Origin: Comamonadaceae bacterium 2PF
Lineage (GTDB): Bacteria; Pseudomonadota; Gammaproteobacteria; Burkholderiales; Burkholderiaceae_C
Direction: 5' to 3'
DNA length: 64,000 nucleotides
NCBI GenBank assembly: GCA_005502875.1
Contig: SCMV01000011.1
Coordinates: 28,304-92,303, forward strand
In this document: positions 34,169 through 43,973 of the stretch, in pieces
How positions within the stretch are numbered: position 1 is the stretch's first letter
Layout of the letters: every line of letters begins with the position of its first letter
The notes under the pieces: generated by a model
What the model was told of the DNA's origin: nothing
The model's input: the letters and a program-made list of their open reading frames with translations, nothing else
The model's database searches: none
Translations under genes and position numbers: made by a program

Positions 34169-35578
34169 ATGTCCCAGCTCGCCGTCACGCCCCTGCCCCA
34201 ACGCGCACCGTCGGTTCGCCGCCGCCGCTCTGCCGTCTCCCGGGCGATCGCTGTGATGGCAGCCGGCGCATTTGCCTCGGGCATGGCACAGGCCGACAAC
34301 CTGCTCGAACTCTACGAAGCAGCCAAGCTCTACGACGCGGCCTACCTGGCGGCTCGCGCCCAGGCCGAGTCGGCTTACAGCAAGGCCGATCAGGCCAAGG
34401 CACTGGTGCGCCCCTCGCTGAACCTGCAGGCCAGCATCACCCGCACCGACTTCAACTCCAGCGCGAGCGCTCAGACCACCGTGCCAGGCGCTGCCGCGTC
34501 CTACGACAGCAACACCACCAACAAACGCGCCGGCATCCAGGCGCGTCAAACCCTCTACAACGCCGACAGCTTCGCGCGCCTGGACCAGGCCGACCAGTCG
34601 CGCCTGGTGGCCGACGCCGACCTGCAGGTCGCCTCTCAAGACCTCGCGGTGCGCGTCACCCAGGCGTACTTTGATGTGCTGGGCGCCCAGGACGTGCTCA
34701 GCACCGCACAAGCCAACAAGGCCGCGCTGGCCGAGCAACTGGCGGCAGCCAAACGCAGCTTCGAAGTTGGCAACTCCACCATCACCGACACGCGTGAAGC
34801 CCAGGCTCGCCATGACCTGGCCACGGCCCAGGAACTCGCCGCCGCCAACGAATTGCGCATCAAGCGCATCACGCTCGACCAGTTGGTGGGACGCGCCAAC
34901 GTGATCCCCAACCCACTTCGCACCCCCGCCACGCTCGACAGCCTGGCCCCTGGCGAGATGGAAGAGTGGGTGAACCAGTCCCAGGCCTCGCCCAACGTGC
35001 TCAAAGCCTCGGCAGGACTGGAAGCCGCCAAGCTCGAGATCAAGCGCGCCCGCGCAGGTCACCTGCCCACGCTGGACGCGGTGGCCAGCCTGCAGCGCAC
35101 CGACATCGACTCATCCAACCAGCTGGCCAAGACATCGGGCGGCGCAGGCACCTCCGCCGCGATCGGCCTGGAGATGAACATGTCCCTGTATGCCGGCAAC
35201 TCGGTGCAGAACCGCATCGCCGAGGTGCTCAAGCTCCAGGAGAAGGCCGAGCACGACCTCGACAACGCCAAGCGCCAGGTCACACTCGGCACCCGCCAGG
35301 CCTATTTGGGCGTGCAGTCAGGGCTGGCGCAGGTCAAGGCCTACGAGGCCGCTGAATCGTCGGCCAAGCTGGCCCTGGAGGCCACACAACTGGGCTACCG
35401 CGTGGGTGTGCGCATCAACAAGGACGTGCTGGATGCCCAAACCCAGCTGGCCAACACGCAGAAGGACCTGTTCAAGTCGCGCTACGACGTCATCGTGGGC
35501 TCGATGAAACTGCGCCAGGCCAGCGGCGTGCTGACGCAGGACGACCTGGCCGAGCTCAACAAGCTGCTGGCGAACTGA
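34169..35578 (+). CDS. TolC family outer-membrane efflux protein
   Basis: A 469-aa outer-membrane factor. A basic N-terminus and hydrophobic signal (VSRAIAVMAAGAFASGMAQA) are cleaved near ADNLLELYEAAKLYD. Two TolC repeats follow, with long heptad-rich helices (for example QTLYNADSFARLDQADQSRL and RKDL-like LANTQKDLFKSRYDVIVGSMKLRQASG near the end). It forms the trimeric tunnel used by type I secretion and tripartite pumps. The start has AAGGA 8 nt upstream. No pump partner is nearby. A strong terminator follows. Confidence 0.93.
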   Translation: MSQLAVTPLPQRAPSVRRRRSAVSRAIAVMAAGAFASGMAQADNLLELYEAAKLYDAAYLAARAQAESAYSKADQAKALVRPSLNLQASITRTDFNSSASAQTTVPGAAASYDSNTTNKRAGIQARQTLYNADSFARLDQADQSRLVADADLQVASQDLAVRVTQAYFDVLGAQDVLSTAQANKAALAEQLAAAKRSFEVGNSTITDTREAQARHDLATAQELAAANELRIKRITLDQLVGRANVIPNPLRTPATLDSLAPGEMEEWVNQSQASPNVLKASAGLEAAKLEIKRARAGHLPTLDAVASLQRTDIDSSNQLAKTSGGAGTSAAIGLEMNMSLYAGNSVQNRIAEVLKLQEKAEHDLDNAKRQVTLGTRQAYLGVQSGLAQVKAYEAAESSAKLALEATQLGYRVGVRINKDVLDAQTQLANTQKDLFKSRYDVIVGSMKLRQASGVLTQDDLAELNKLLAN

Positions 35579-35608
35579 CCCGCGCAGCTCAAGGAAGCCA
35601 GACAAAAG

Positions 35609-35638
35609 AAAAGGGCCTGCGTGAACGCAGGCCCTTTT
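35609..35638 (+). terminator. Intrinsic terminator after tolC
   Basis: AAAAGGGCCTGCG (35609-35621) and CGCAGGCCCTTTT (35626-35638) form a perfect 13-bp stem with a TGAA tetraloop, starting 31 nt after the stop codon and ending in TTTT. The A-run on the other side would also let it act on the - strand, after the tRNA-Thr. Confidence 0.88.
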
Positions 35639-35651
35639 GCTTGGGGGTGTC

Positions 35652-35727
35652 TGGTGCCGGCTGTCGGGTTCGAACTGACGACCTACCGCTTACAAGGCGG
35701 TTGCTCTACCAACTGAGCTAAGCCGGC
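35652..35727 (-). tRNA. tRNA-Thr (anticodon UGU)
   Basis: On the - strand: acceptor GCCGGCT...AGCCGGC, D-arm GCTC AGTTGGTA GAGC, anticodon loop CTTGTAA (anticodon TGT), T-arm GTCAG TTCGAAC CTGAC, discriminator A and encoded CCA. It is 76 nt and close to E. coli tRNA-Thr(UGU). Confidence 0.95.
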
Positions 35728-35762
35728 GAAAGAGATGCGAAGCGGATTCTAGCGCCCCTGAC

Positions 35763-36347
35763 TCACTTGATGCGGCGCAGTGTCGGGCGGCCGCCACCAC
35801 CTGGGCCATCGGGTGTGGGCTCGTTGTCTGCACCCTCTGTGCTTTCGGCGCGTTGGCGCGAGCCCTTGCCACTGTCGGCATCCTGGGTCGAGGGGGCCAG
35901 GCGCAGGCCCCCTCCCGTGCGCCGAGGCACTTCAGCCATGACCGGCTCGGGAACACCCGCGTCATCGATGTCCTGCACCGCCGAAGCGGGTGCATCGGTG
36001 GCGTCGCCACCTGCTGGTGTGGGAACCGGGAAGGCCATGCCCTGCCCGTTTTCGCGGGCGTAAATGGCGATGACGTGGTCCACCGGCACGCTGATGTCGC
36101 GCGCCACCCCGCCGAAGCGGGCCTTGAACTCGATGAACTCGTTGCCCAACTGCAGCTGGCTCGTGGCCTCGAAGCTGACGTTGAGCACGATCTCGTTGTT
36201 CTTGACGTACTCCAGGGGCACCTGCACCGAGCGATCGACGTACACAGCCAGGTAAGGCGTGAAGCCGTTGTCGGTGCACCAGTCGTGCAGGGCACGGATC
36301 AGGTATGGGCGGGTCGAAGTGCCCTGGGAGTCTTGTTCGGTGGACAT
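35763..36347 (-). CDS. sspB: ClpXP protease specificity-enhancing factor SspB
   Basis: A 194-aa adaptor. The conserved N-terminal ssrA-binding domain (1-~110) contains STRPYLIRALHDWCTDNGFTPYL, VLNVSFEATSQLQLGN and RFGGVARDISVPVDHVIAIYARENGQGM. A flexible acidic/Gly-Pro linker follows, and the ClpX-binding tail is GGGGRPTLRRIK. SspB delivers ssrA-tagged proteins to ClpXP. ATG 36347 was chosen over an upstream TTG at 36353. It follows sspA by 23 nt, and together they form the usual stringent-starvation operon downstream of the bc1 genes. Confidence 0.95.
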   Translation of the reverse strand: MSTEQDSQGTSTRPYLIRALHDWCTDNGFTPYLAVYVDRSVQVPLEYVKNNEIVLNVSFEATSQLQLGNEFIEFKARFGGVARDISVPVDHVIAIYARENGQGMAFPVPTPAGGDATDAPASAVQDIDDAGVPEPVMAEVPRRTGGGLRLAPSTQDADSGKGSRQRAESTEGADNEPTPDGPGGGGRPTLRRIK

Positions 36348-36370
36348 GCGCAATCAGGCCGGCAGGAAGG

Positions 36371-36985
36371 TCACTTGCGCATCACCTTTTCCGAGGGCGT
36401 GAGGGCCTCGATGTAGGCAGGGCGCGAGAAGATGCGCTCAGCATACTTCAACAGCGGCAGCGCATTCTTCGACAGGTCGATGCCGTAGTAATCGAGGCGC
36501 CACAGCAGCGGTGCGATCGCCACGTCGAGCATCGAGAAGTCGTCGCCCAGCATGTACTTGTTCTTCAGGAAGATCGGGGCGAGCTGGGTCAGGCGATCGC
36601 GGATCTGCGAACGGGCGCGCTCGAGTTGCTTGTCGTTGCCCTTCAAACCGCCACGGCCTTCGAGCAGGTTCACGTGGGCGAACAGCTCCTTCTCGAAGTT
36701 CAGCAGGAACAGGCGCACGCGGGCTCGAGCCACGGGGTCACCGGGCATCAGCTGCGGGTGCGGGAAGCGCTCGTCGATGTACTCGTTGATGATGTGCGAC
36801 TCGTACAGGATGAGGTCGCGCTCGACGAGGATGGGCACCTCGTTGTACGGGTTCATCAGGGCGATGTCTTCGGGTTTGGCGAAAACGTCGACGTCACGGA
36901 TTTCGAAATCCATGCCCTTTTCGAACAGGACAAAGCGGCAACGGTGCGAGTAAGGGCAGGTCGTTCCGGAATACAGCACCATCAT
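36371..36985 (-). CDS. sspA: Stringent starvation protein A (glutathione S-transferase fold)
   Basis: A 204-aa GST-fold protein. Thioredoxin-like N-terminal domain MMVLYSGTTCPYSHRCRFVLFEKGM, PYNEVPILVERDLILYESHIINEYIDERFPHP, then the helical C-terminal domain. SspA binds RNA polymerase and promotes acid and starvation responses rather than acting as a transferase. The ribosome site GAGGAG lies 9 nt before ATG 36985. The gene follows petC and precedes sspB. Confidence 0.94.
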   Translation of the reverse strand: MMVLYSGTTCPYSHRCRFVLFEKGMDFEIRDVDVFAKPEDIALMNPYNEVPILVERDLILYESHIINEYIDERFPHPQLMPGDPVARARVRLFLLNFEKELFAHVNLLEGRGGLKGNDKQLERARSQIRDRLTQLAPIFLKNKYMLGDDFSMLDVAIAPLLWRLDYYGIDLSKNALPLLKYAERIFSRPAYIEALTPSEKVMRK

Positions 36986-37123
36986 GGCGGTGAGCTCCTC
37001 AAGGTGGGCAAAAGGGGGCGAAAGAAGCTCGCCCGCTGAAAAACAACGAAGCGCAGTGGCCGCCCGAAGGCAGGCCACTGCGCCTGAGGCCCCTGCCGGC
37101 TCACGCCTTCAGGGACCGACGCA

Positions 37124-37894
37124 TCACTTCACGTCTTTCCAGAACGCGGCGTTCAAGCGCCATGCGATGAAAGTGAAGATGGCCAGGAAAATCAGCACGC
37201 CAACGCCAATTTGCTTGCGCTGGTTCTGAACCGGCTCACCCATCCACTGCAGGTAGGCGACCAGGTCGGCCATGGCGCTGTCGAACTCCTGGGGCGACAT
37301 TTTGCCCGGCGTCAGCTGCTCGAAGCCTTCGAAGGTGTGAACCTTCTTGGAGGCGTCGTGCGGGTCGGCCGCTTCGACGAACTTGGCCGCGCGCTGGCCC
37401 TGCAGCTCCCACAGCACGTGCGGCATGCCGACGTTGGGGAAGACCAGGTTGTTCCAGCCCGTTGCCTTGGTGTCGTCGCGGTAGAAGGTGCGCAGGTAGG
37501 TGTAGAGGTAGTCTGCACCCGAGCCGTCGTGGCTGGCGCGCGAGCGGGCCACCAGGGTCAGGTCAGGCGGCACGCCACCGAACCAGTCCTTGGCATCCTT
37601 CGGATTCAGGGACACCTTCATGACGTCACCCACCTTGTCGGTCGGGAACAGGAGGTTGTCCTTGATCTGCTGGTCGGTCAGGCCGATGTCCTTGAGGCGA
37701 TTGAATCGCATGAAGGCGGCGGCGTGGCAGTTCAGGCAGTAGTTGGCGAAGATCTTGGCGCCGTTTTGCAGTGCGGCCAGGTCGGTGACGCGTTCGGTGG
37801 GGAACTTGTCCAGCGCGATGGCGGCGCCACCAGCGGCCTGGGCACCAGTCACCACGGCAAAGGCGGCCAGCAGGGAAGCAAGCAGTTTTTTCAT
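37124..37894 (-). CDS. petC: Ubiquinol-cytochrome c reductase, cytochrome c1 subunit
   Basis: A 256-aa cytochrome c1. The signal peptide MKKLLASLLAAFAVVTGAQA is cleaved before AGGAAIALDK. Heme c is attached by C53-x-x-C56-H57 (NYCLNCHAAAF), and the axial Met is likely in FPNVGMPHVLWELQG. A C-terminal TM anchor (IGVGVLIFLAIFTFIAWRL) holds it in the inner membrane. It passes electrons from the Rieske protein to cytochrome c. It is the last gene of petABC, 20 nt after petB. Confidence 0.97.
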   Translation of the reverse strand: MKKLLASLLAAFAVVTGAQAAGGAAIALDKFPTERVTDLAALQNGAKIFANYCLNCHAAAFMRFNRLKDIGLTDQQIKDNLLFPTDKVGDVMKVSLNPKDAKDWFGGVPPDLTLVARSRASHDGSGADYLYTYLRTFYRDDTKATGWNNLVFPNVGMPHVLWELQGQRAAKFVEAADPHDASKKVHTFEGFEQLTPGKMSPQEFDSAMADLVAYLQWMGEPVQNQRKQIGVGVLIFLAIFTFIAWRLNAAFWKDVK

Positions 37895-37914
37895 GGTTGT
37901 GAGTCCTGCCTTGT

Positions 37915-39318
37915 TCAGTGGGGCTTGAAGGTGACGCGATCGGGCACGGGCTTGAAGGTGCCCAGCTGGCTCCACCAAGGCATCAGCACGAAGAAGCCAA
38001 AGTACAGCAAGGTGCCAACCTGGCTGACTTTCTCACCCATGGGCGACGGAGCCTGCACGCCCAGGTAGCCCAGGATGCAGAAGTTCACGACGAAAACGCC
38101 ATAGACGATCTTGTGCCAGTCAGGACGGTAGCGGATCGACTTGACCGGGCTGTGGTCGAGCCAGGGCAGGAAGGCCAGGATCACGACGGCGCCGCCCATC
38201 ACGGCCACGCCCCAGAACTTGGCTTCGAACACCTTGAGCAGGGCGATCACCACGGCGGCGATCACCAGGCCGGCAACCTTGGTCTTGCCATCGCCCTTGC
38301 CCTTGACCAGGTTCAGCAGGGCACCCAGGGCGATGAGCCCGACGAACACGTTGACCAGGTCATCGGTGGTGGCTCGCAGCATCGAGTAGAACGGCGTGAA
38401 GTACCAGACCGGTGCGATGTGCGCCGGGGTCTTGAACGGGTCAGCCGGGATGAAGTTCGGGCGTTCCAGGAAGTAGCCGCCCAACTCGGGCGCGAAGAAG
38501 ATCACGGCCGAGAAGACGAACAGGAAACCACCCACGCCCAACAGGTCGTGCACCGAGTAGTAGGGGTGGAACGGCACGCCATCGAGCGGGTTGCCCTTGG
38601 CGTCCTTGGGGCCCTGCTTGATCTCGACACCGTCGGGGTTGTTCGAGCCCACTTCGTGCAGCGCGATGATGTGCGCCACCACCAGGCCCAGCAGGACCAG
38701 GGGCACGGCGATCACGTGCAGCGCGAAGAATCGGTTCAGGGTGGCATCGCCCACGACGTAGTCGCCGCGGATCAGGATGGCCAGGTCAGGACCAACGAAA
38801 GGAATGGCCGCGAACAGGTTGATGATCACCTGAGCGCCCCAGTACGACATCTGGCCCCAGGGCAGCAGGTAGCCCATGAAAGCTTCGGCCATCAGGCACA
38901 GGAAGATCAGGCAACCGAAGACCCACACCAGCTCGCGCGGGGTGCGGTAGGAGCCATAGATCATGCCGCGGTACATGTGCAGGTAGACCACGACGAAGAA
39001 CGCCGAGGCACCGGTGGAGTGCATGTAGCGGATCAGCCATCCCCAGGGCACATCACGCATGATGTACTCGACCGAGGCGAACGCGAGTTCGGCGTCCGGC
39101 TTGTAGTTCATGACCAGGAAGATGCCGGTCACGATCTGGATCACCAGCACCAGCAGGGCCAGCGAGCCGAAGAAGTACCAGAAGTTGAAGTTCTTGGGGG
39201 CGTAGTACTCGCCGACGTGCTCGTTCCAGAGTTTGGTGGCCGGAAACCGGTTGTCCACCCAGGTCAGGAGCTTTTCGCCAGCAGAAGCGTCGGCGGGGGC
39301 TTGCTTCATTTCAGCCAT
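37915..39318 (-). CDS. petB: Ubiquinol-cytochrome c reductase, cytochrome b subunit
   Basis: A 467-aa polytopic cytochrome b, longer than the ~400-aa mitochondrial type. It has the heme-ligand pairs (YLHMYRGMIYGSYR; FALHVIAVPLVLLGLVVAHIIALHEVGSNNP) and the quinol-oxidation PEWY-like segment, read here as PVWYFTPFYSMLR. The last ~60 residues carry extra TM segments. It forms the core of the bc1 complex, oxidising quinol and pumping protons by the Q cycle. It lies 14 nt after petA. Confidence 0.97.
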   Translation of the reverse strand: MAEMKQAPADASAGEKLLTWVDNRFPATKLWNEHVGEYYAPKNFNFWYFFGSLALLVLVIQIVTGIFLVMNYKPDAELAFASVEYIMRDVPWGWLIRYMHSTGASAFFVVVYLHMYRGMIYGSYRTPRELVWVFGCLIFLCLMAEAFMGYLLPWGQMSYWGAQVIINLFAAIPFVGPDLAILIRGDYVVGDATLNRFFALHVIAVPLVLLGLVVAHIIALHEVGSNNPDGVEIKQGPKDAKGNPLDGVPFHPYYSVHDLLGVGGFLFVFSAVIFFAPELGGYFLERPNFIPADPFKTPAHIAPVWYFTPFYSMLRATTDDLVNVFVGLIALGALLNLVKGKGDGKTKVAGLVIAAVVIALLKVFEAKFWGVAVMGGAVVILAFLPWLDHSPVKSIRYRPDWHKIVYGVFVVNFCILGYLGVQAPSPMGEKVSQVGTLLYFGFFVLMPWWSQLGTFKPVPDRVTFKPH

Positions 39319-39332
39319 CGTGGTGTCTCCGT

Positions 39333-39932
39333 TCAGGCCTTCTTGTCTTCACCAATCAGCAGCTTGGTGTCGGACAGGTACATGTGGGGCGGGATCTCCA
39401 GGTTGTCCGGAGCGGGCTTGTTCTTGAAGACGCGGCCGGCCAGGTCGAAGGTCGAGCCGTGGCAGGGGCACAGGAAGCCGCCCGGCCAATCGTCCGGCAA
39501 GGAGGGCTGAGCCCCCGCCTGGAACTTGGACGAAGGCGAGCAACCCAGGTGGGTGCAAATGCCCACGGCGACCAGCACGTCAGGCTTGATCGAGCGAGCG
39601 GTGTTGCGGCAGTACTCGGGTGTGAGCTCGGCGGGCTTGCGCTCGGAGTTCGGGTCGGCCAATTGGCCATCGTGCTTGGCCAGTGCGGCCAGCTGTTCCT
39701 CGGTGCGCTTGAGGATCCACACGGGCTTGCCGCGCCACTCGACGGTCATCATCTCGCCGGGCTTGAGGGCGCTGATGTCAGCCTCGACGGCGGCACCAGC
39801 GGCGCGAGCACGTTCAGAGGGTTGGAAAGTCGAGACAAAGGGGATGGCGGTGGCCACGCCGCCTGCGCCGCCGACGGCGCAGGCCATGGTCACCCAGGTC
39901 CGACGGCTTTGATCCACTGGCTGATTGCTCAT
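39333..39932 (-). CDS. petA: Ubiquinol-cytochrome c reductase, Rieske iron-sulfur subunit
   Basis: A 199-aa Rieske protein. A twin-Arg signal-anchor (SRRTWVTMACAVGG) targets it to Tat export, which fits the tatABC genes nearby. Rieske cluster ligands are C126 and H128 (CTHLGC) plus C155 and H158 (CPCHGS), with the C131-C157 disulfide. ATG 39932 (MSNQPVDQ) was chosen. On the - strand a TACAAT at 39989-39984 could be the -10 of the petABC promoter, but no clear -35 was seen. It opens the operon petA-petB-petC-sspA-sspB. Confidence 0.97.
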   Translation of the reverse strand: MSNQPVDQSRRTWVTMACAVGGAGGVATAIPFVSTFQPSERARAAGAAVEADISALKPGEMMTVEWRGKPVWILKRTEEQLAALAKHDGQLADPNSERKPAELTPEYCRNTARSIKPDVLVAVGICTHLGCSPSSKFQAGAQPSLPDDWPGGFLCPCHGSTFDLAGRVFKNKPAPDNLEIPPHMYLSDTKLLIGEDKKA

Positions 39933-40160
39933 GGGTATCCTCAGGGACTGGTGGGACGATGACGTAAAAAGGGTCAATTGCGCATTGTAACGGACGCCCG
40001 AGCGCGCTCACGGTTCAGGCATGCGTCAGCGCCCCTGGATGCAATCGTGACAGTTTGCAAACAGGCCGAAAGCTCGCCGGGTTTGTGCCGATATCCAGCG
40101 TAGGAAGGGGTTCCGCTGGGGCCCCTGGAACGCAGACATCGCCAGACAAGGACCGCCCCC

Positions 40161-42689
40161 GTGCACGACCCCCGACTCGCATCCGTGCTGCAGGCCGCCG
40201 CTGGCCGCATCCAGGCGGCGATCGCGGCTGCCGTGGACAAAGCCGCCGTGCAACTGGCGCCACTGGCCCTGTCGGCCACCAGCGGCACGGTGCGCATGGA
40301 GCTGATGAACGCCGAGCGTGAACTGCGCACGAAATCCGGCCGCATCCTCCAGGGCTTTCAAAAGCACCTGCAGACCCAGATCGAGAAATCAACCGCCACC
40401 AAAACCACGGCGACCACATCCGGGCTGGGTGAGCTGGACTGGGATGCCCTGTCGCTCGTGGGGGACGACGAGGTCGAGCGCGGCGTGATGGCCGACCGAC
40501 TGGGGCAGACCCTTTTGCCCGATTGTGACGAACACCTCAAGGTGGTCTACGCGCAGTTCAGCGCCCTCATGGGCGAGGAGCACGTTGCGGAGCGCAACCC
40601 GCTGAACCCTCAGTCGGTTGCCAAGGCATTGTTGGGCAGCCTGGCGGATGCCGAATGCCCGCAGGACACCATCCAGACACTGACCACGCACATCGGTCGC
40701 CTGCTGGGTGCCGAATTGAACGCCGCCTACGGCATCGTGGTGCAGGAGATGCGCCAGCAAGGGATCGAGCCTCGCGGCATGGTGCTGTCTCGCCCGCGCC
40801 CCACCGGCGGCAGCGGCCATGCGCCGTTCAGCGCTTCCACTTCCGAAGCTGGCGAGTTCGCCAACACCTCTGGTCAAGCCAGCCATGCCCCGAGCCATTC
40901 GCAGGCGGGCGCCTTCCAGGGCATGCCCGGCAGCACGGCCTTCGCTCAGATCGAAGCCCACCAGCGCGCCGCGCAGGCCCTGAGCAACATGTTCGGGGTG
41001 GCACTGCCCACCTCGCCAATTGGGCTGGAAGGATCGTTCATGCCGGTTCAGGGTGGCCAGAGCCCCCTCAGCCAGGCTGCGGCCCAAGCCGCTCGCAGCG
41101 ATTTCCAGCAGCTGCTGCGCAAGCTGGCTGCGCAAACCATGCCAACCGCAGGCCTGGGCGATGCACTGGTGGCACCGGGAGCCGACACCGCGCCCATGGG
41201 CCTGATCGACTCGGCGCAAGCGCAGGGGTTTGCCGAGGGCCACTTCGCAGGCCCGCTGATGGCCGCCAACCTGATCCGGGCCCACAGGGATGAACTCGTC
41301 AAGGCCAGCGGCGGCGCACCCATCGACCAGATCGTCATCGACATCGTCGCGGCGCTGTTCGACCAGGTGCTCTCCGACCCCAAGGTGGCGCCGGAGATGG
41401 CCCGCCAGATCGCGCGACTTCAAATGCCTGTGCTGCGAGTGGCGCTGGGCGACATCGGTTTTTTCAGCTCGCGCAAACACCCGGTCCGCCGTTTCGTCAA
41501 CCGCATCGCCACGCTGTCGGGCACCATCGACGAGCAAGATGCCAGCGCCTGCCAGGCCTGCCTGGCCCGCGTGACCGCACTGGTCGACGGCATCGTCGAT
41601 GGGGACTTCGACAACCCGGGCCTCTACGAAAGCAAGCTGAGCGAGCTCGAGGCCTTCATCGAACAGACCACCTCGCGCGACGCCGCCGAGCAGGCCGCCG
41701 TGGCCGAGCTGCTCAACGGCAAGGAGGCCGATCTGCGGGTGCACCAGCGCTACATGCAGATCCTCAAGCGGGAGCTGGCCGACGTTGAAATCCCGGAGTT
41801 CCTGCGCGACTTCCTGACCCAGATCTGGAGCCAGGTGCAGGTGATGACCGCTGCGCGCCACGGCGCCGACTCGGCCATGGCCCAGCGCATGAAAAAGGCC
41901 GGTCACGAACTGGCCCTGAGCGTGCAGCCCAAAGGCCAGCCCCAGTTGCGCAAGAACTTCCTGCTGGGCCTGCCTCAGCTCATGCGCGACCTCAACGATG
42001 GCCTGGGCATGATCCAGTGGCCCGAAGAGGCCAAACAGGCCTTCTTCGCGCAGTTGCTGCCCGCCCACGCCGAGTGCCTCAAGGCCGCGCCCCACCACGA
42101 GCTGACCCAGCGCATGCTGGAGCAGCGACTGACCAAGGTGGAGAACCTGGCGATCCCCTCTCGCGAGGAAGCCGCCAACGACCCCCTGCCCTCACCCCTG
42201 GCCGATCTCGGCGCCAGCCCGACCCTCACGGTGGTCTCGGCGCTGAGCGTCGAAGAGATCAAAGCCGCCGGTTTCGTGCCGGAAGCGGCCATTCGCGCCG
42301 ATGCGCCGCTGGACATCGACCTCGACGCGCCAGCCGACCCCAGCCTGGCGGACATCGACATCAACCTGGACGCCCCACCAACGCCTTCAGCGGGGATGCA
42401 GTTGGTGCACCACATCCAGAAGGGCACGGCCTATCAGATGCTGATGCAGGACCAGTGGAAGAAGGTTCGCCTGACCTGGGTGTCCGAAGGGCGCACCTTC
42501 TTCATCTTCACGCACGGCCACACGCACAAGCAAACGATCTCGCTGACCGCGCGCACGCTGGCCAAGATGTGCGAGACAGGGCGGTTCAAGGCCTTCGAGC
42601 AGGCCGAGCTGATCGAGCGAGCCACCTTGCGCGCTCGTCGTCAGCTGGCCGCACTGGCCTCGGGCGGGCGCGAACGAAGCGCCGCCTGA
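40161..42689 (+). CDS. DUF1631 family protein
   Basis: An 842-aa protein starting with GTG (MHDPRLASVLQAAAGRIQAA). It is mostly helical, with an Ala/Gly/Ser-rich linker around residues 215-310 and the family core in FFSSRKHPVRRFVNRIATLSG. The C-terminal ~75 residues (KGTAYQMLMQDQWKKVRLTWVSEGRTFFIFTHGH) look like a PilZ-like beta barrel, although the usual RxxxR and (D/N)xSxxG c-di-GMP motifs are not evident. Function is unknown; members are widespread in beta- and gammaproteobacteria. It is divergent from petA (228-nt gap) and convergent with pdxA. Confidence 0.85.
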   Translation: MHDPRLASVLQAAAGRIQAAIAAAVDKAAVQLAPLALSATSGTVRMELMNAERELRTKSGRILQGFQKHLQTQIEKSTATKTTATTSGLGELDWDALSLVGDDEVERGVMADRLGQTLLPDCDEHLKVVYAQFSALMGEEHVAERNPLNPQSVAKALLGSLADAECPQDTIQTLTTHIGRLLGAELNAAYGIVVQEMRQQGIEPRGMVLSRPRPTGGSGHAPFSASTSEAGEFANTSGQASHAPSHSQAGAFQGMPGSTAFAQIEAHQRAAQALSNMFGVALPTSPIGLEGSFMPVQGGQSPLSQAAAQAARSDFQQLLRKLAAQTMPTAGLGDALVAPGADTAPMGLIDSAQAQGFAEGHFAGPLMAANLIRAHRDELVKASGGAPIDQIVIDIVAALFDQVLSDPKVAPEMARQIARLQMPVLRVALGDIGFFSSRKHPVRRFVNRIATLSGTIDEQDASACQACLARVTALVDGIVDGDFDNPGLYESKLSELEAFIEQTTSRDAAEQAAVAELLNGKEADLRVHQRYMQILKRELADVEIPEFLRDFLTQIWSQVQVMTAARHGADSAMAQRMKKAGHELALSVQPKGQPQLRKNFLLGLPQLMRDLNDGLGMIQWPEEAKQAFFAQLLPAHAECLKAAPHHELTQRMLEQRLTKVENLAIPSREEAANDPLPSPLADLGASPTLTVVSALSVEEIKAAGFVPEAAIRADAPLDIDLDAPADPSLADIDINLDAPPTPSAGMQLVHHIQKGTAYQMLMQDQWKKVRLTWVSEGRTFFIFTHGHTHKQTISLTARTLAKMCETGRFKAFEQAELIERATLRARRQLAALASGGRERSAA

Positions 42690-42764
42690 TCGCAAGCGGG
42701 CAAAAACTGCCCCGCGGGCAAGACCGCGACACTGCACGGCTACCCCTGAACGTCAAGCAGGTCG

Positions 42765-43871
42765 TCAGGCCTGTGCCAGGCGACCGGCCAGCAGCAAACG
42801 CGCCATGGCGGCGGCCTCCCCGAAGCTGCCTTCGTCGGCCCGCCCCGTGCCAGCCAGATCGAACGCGGTGCCGTGGTCCGGGCTGGTGCGCACAAAGGGC
42901 AGGCCCAGCGTCACGTTCACCCCCTCATCGAGCCCCATGTACTTCACCGGGATCAGGCCCTGGTCGTGGTACATCGCCACCACGACGTCGAATTCGCCCA
43001 CGTGGTCAGGCGGGGCATGGCGGGCGCGCATGAAGACGGTGTCGGGCGCCCAGGGGCCCGAGGCGTCGATGCCTTCGGCCTGGGCCGCCCGGATGGCCGG
43101 CGCGATGACCTCGACCTCTTCGCTGCCGAACAAACCACCCTCGCCCGCGTGCGGGTTGAGCCCCGCCACCGCGATGCGCGGCTTGGGCTGGCCCCACAGG
43201 GCCGCGCTGCGGTGGGTGATGCGCAAGGTCTCGAGCACGCTGTCGAACGTCACTTGCTCGATGGCCTGGCGCAACGACACGTGGATGGTCACCAGCACCG
43301 TGCGCAACTGGCGGTTGGCCAGCATCATGCGCACTGGCGCGGGGGGCTGGCCGGGCAATGCGCCTTCGGCCTGCAGCAGCTCGGTGTGCCCGGGGTAAGG
43401 CTCGCCAGCCAGGGCCAGGGCTTCCTTGTGCAGGGGCGCGGTGACGATGGCACCGACCTCGCCCAGCTGCGCCAGGCGCACGGCGGCGCGGATGCAAGCT
43501 GCTGCGGCCTGACCCGCCCGCCTGTCGACCTGCCCCAGCGGCGCTTCGAGCAAGTCGGGTGGCAGGCCGGGCGGCGCCCACACCCCCATCTGCCCACCCG
43601 TCAATTTGAGCGCATCACGCCAATCGTCCAAGGCCACCACCTCAACAAGCGCCCTGCCAGCGGGCAGCCAGGCCACGGCACGGCGCATGACCTGCGGGCA
43701 GCCGATCACCAGGGCACGCTCGCCCTGCCCCCACCACTTGGCGATGATCTCAGGGCCGATCCCGCAGGCGTCGCCCATGGTCAGGGCCAACCAGGCGCCC
43801 ATGGGCTTGGCAAGCGGGTGGGCGGCGGACGGCACCCGGGCATTCGCCGACTCAGGCATCTGGGAAACCAT
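42765..43871 (-). CDS. pdxA: 4-hydroxythreonine-4-phosphate dehydrogenase
   Basis: A 368-aa PdxA with the N-terminal signature [20 protein letters not shown], metal-binding His in APLHKEAL and [10 protein letters not shown], and late motifs [14 protein letters not shown] and [17 protein letters not shown]. It oxidises 4-hydroxythreonine-4-phosphate in pyridoxal phosphate synthesis. ATG 43871 has GGAGGGG 9 nt upstream; ATG 43859 is the alternative. The ~25 residues before the core are poorly conserved. It is divergent from hisI with 102 nt between starts. Confidence 0.95.
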   Translation of the reverse strand: MVSQMPESANARVPSAAHPLAKPMGAWLALTMGDACGIGPEIIAKWWGQGERALVIGCPQVMRRAVAWLPAGRALVEVVALDDWRDALKLTGGQMGVWAPPGLPPDLLEAPLGQVDRRAGQAAAACIRAAVRLAQLGEVGAIVTAPLHKEALALAGEPYPGHTELLQAEGALPGQPPAPVRMMLANRQLRTVLVTIHVSLRQAIEQVTFDSVLETLRITHRSAALWGQPKPRIAVAGLNPHAGEGGLFGSEEVEVIAPAIRAAQAEGIDASGPWAPDTVFMRARHAPPDHVGEFDVVVAMYHDQGLIPVKYMGLDEGVNVTLGLPFVRTSPDHGTAFDLAGTGRADEGSFGEAAAMARLLLAGRLAQA

Positions 43872-43973
43872 GTTGGAAACCCCTCCGGGGGCACGGACAT
43901 TGCTACACCCCGATTGTCGGTCGGATCGGACCGATGCGCTGGGCCCGAGCCGCCCGGTTGCTACACTGCAGAC

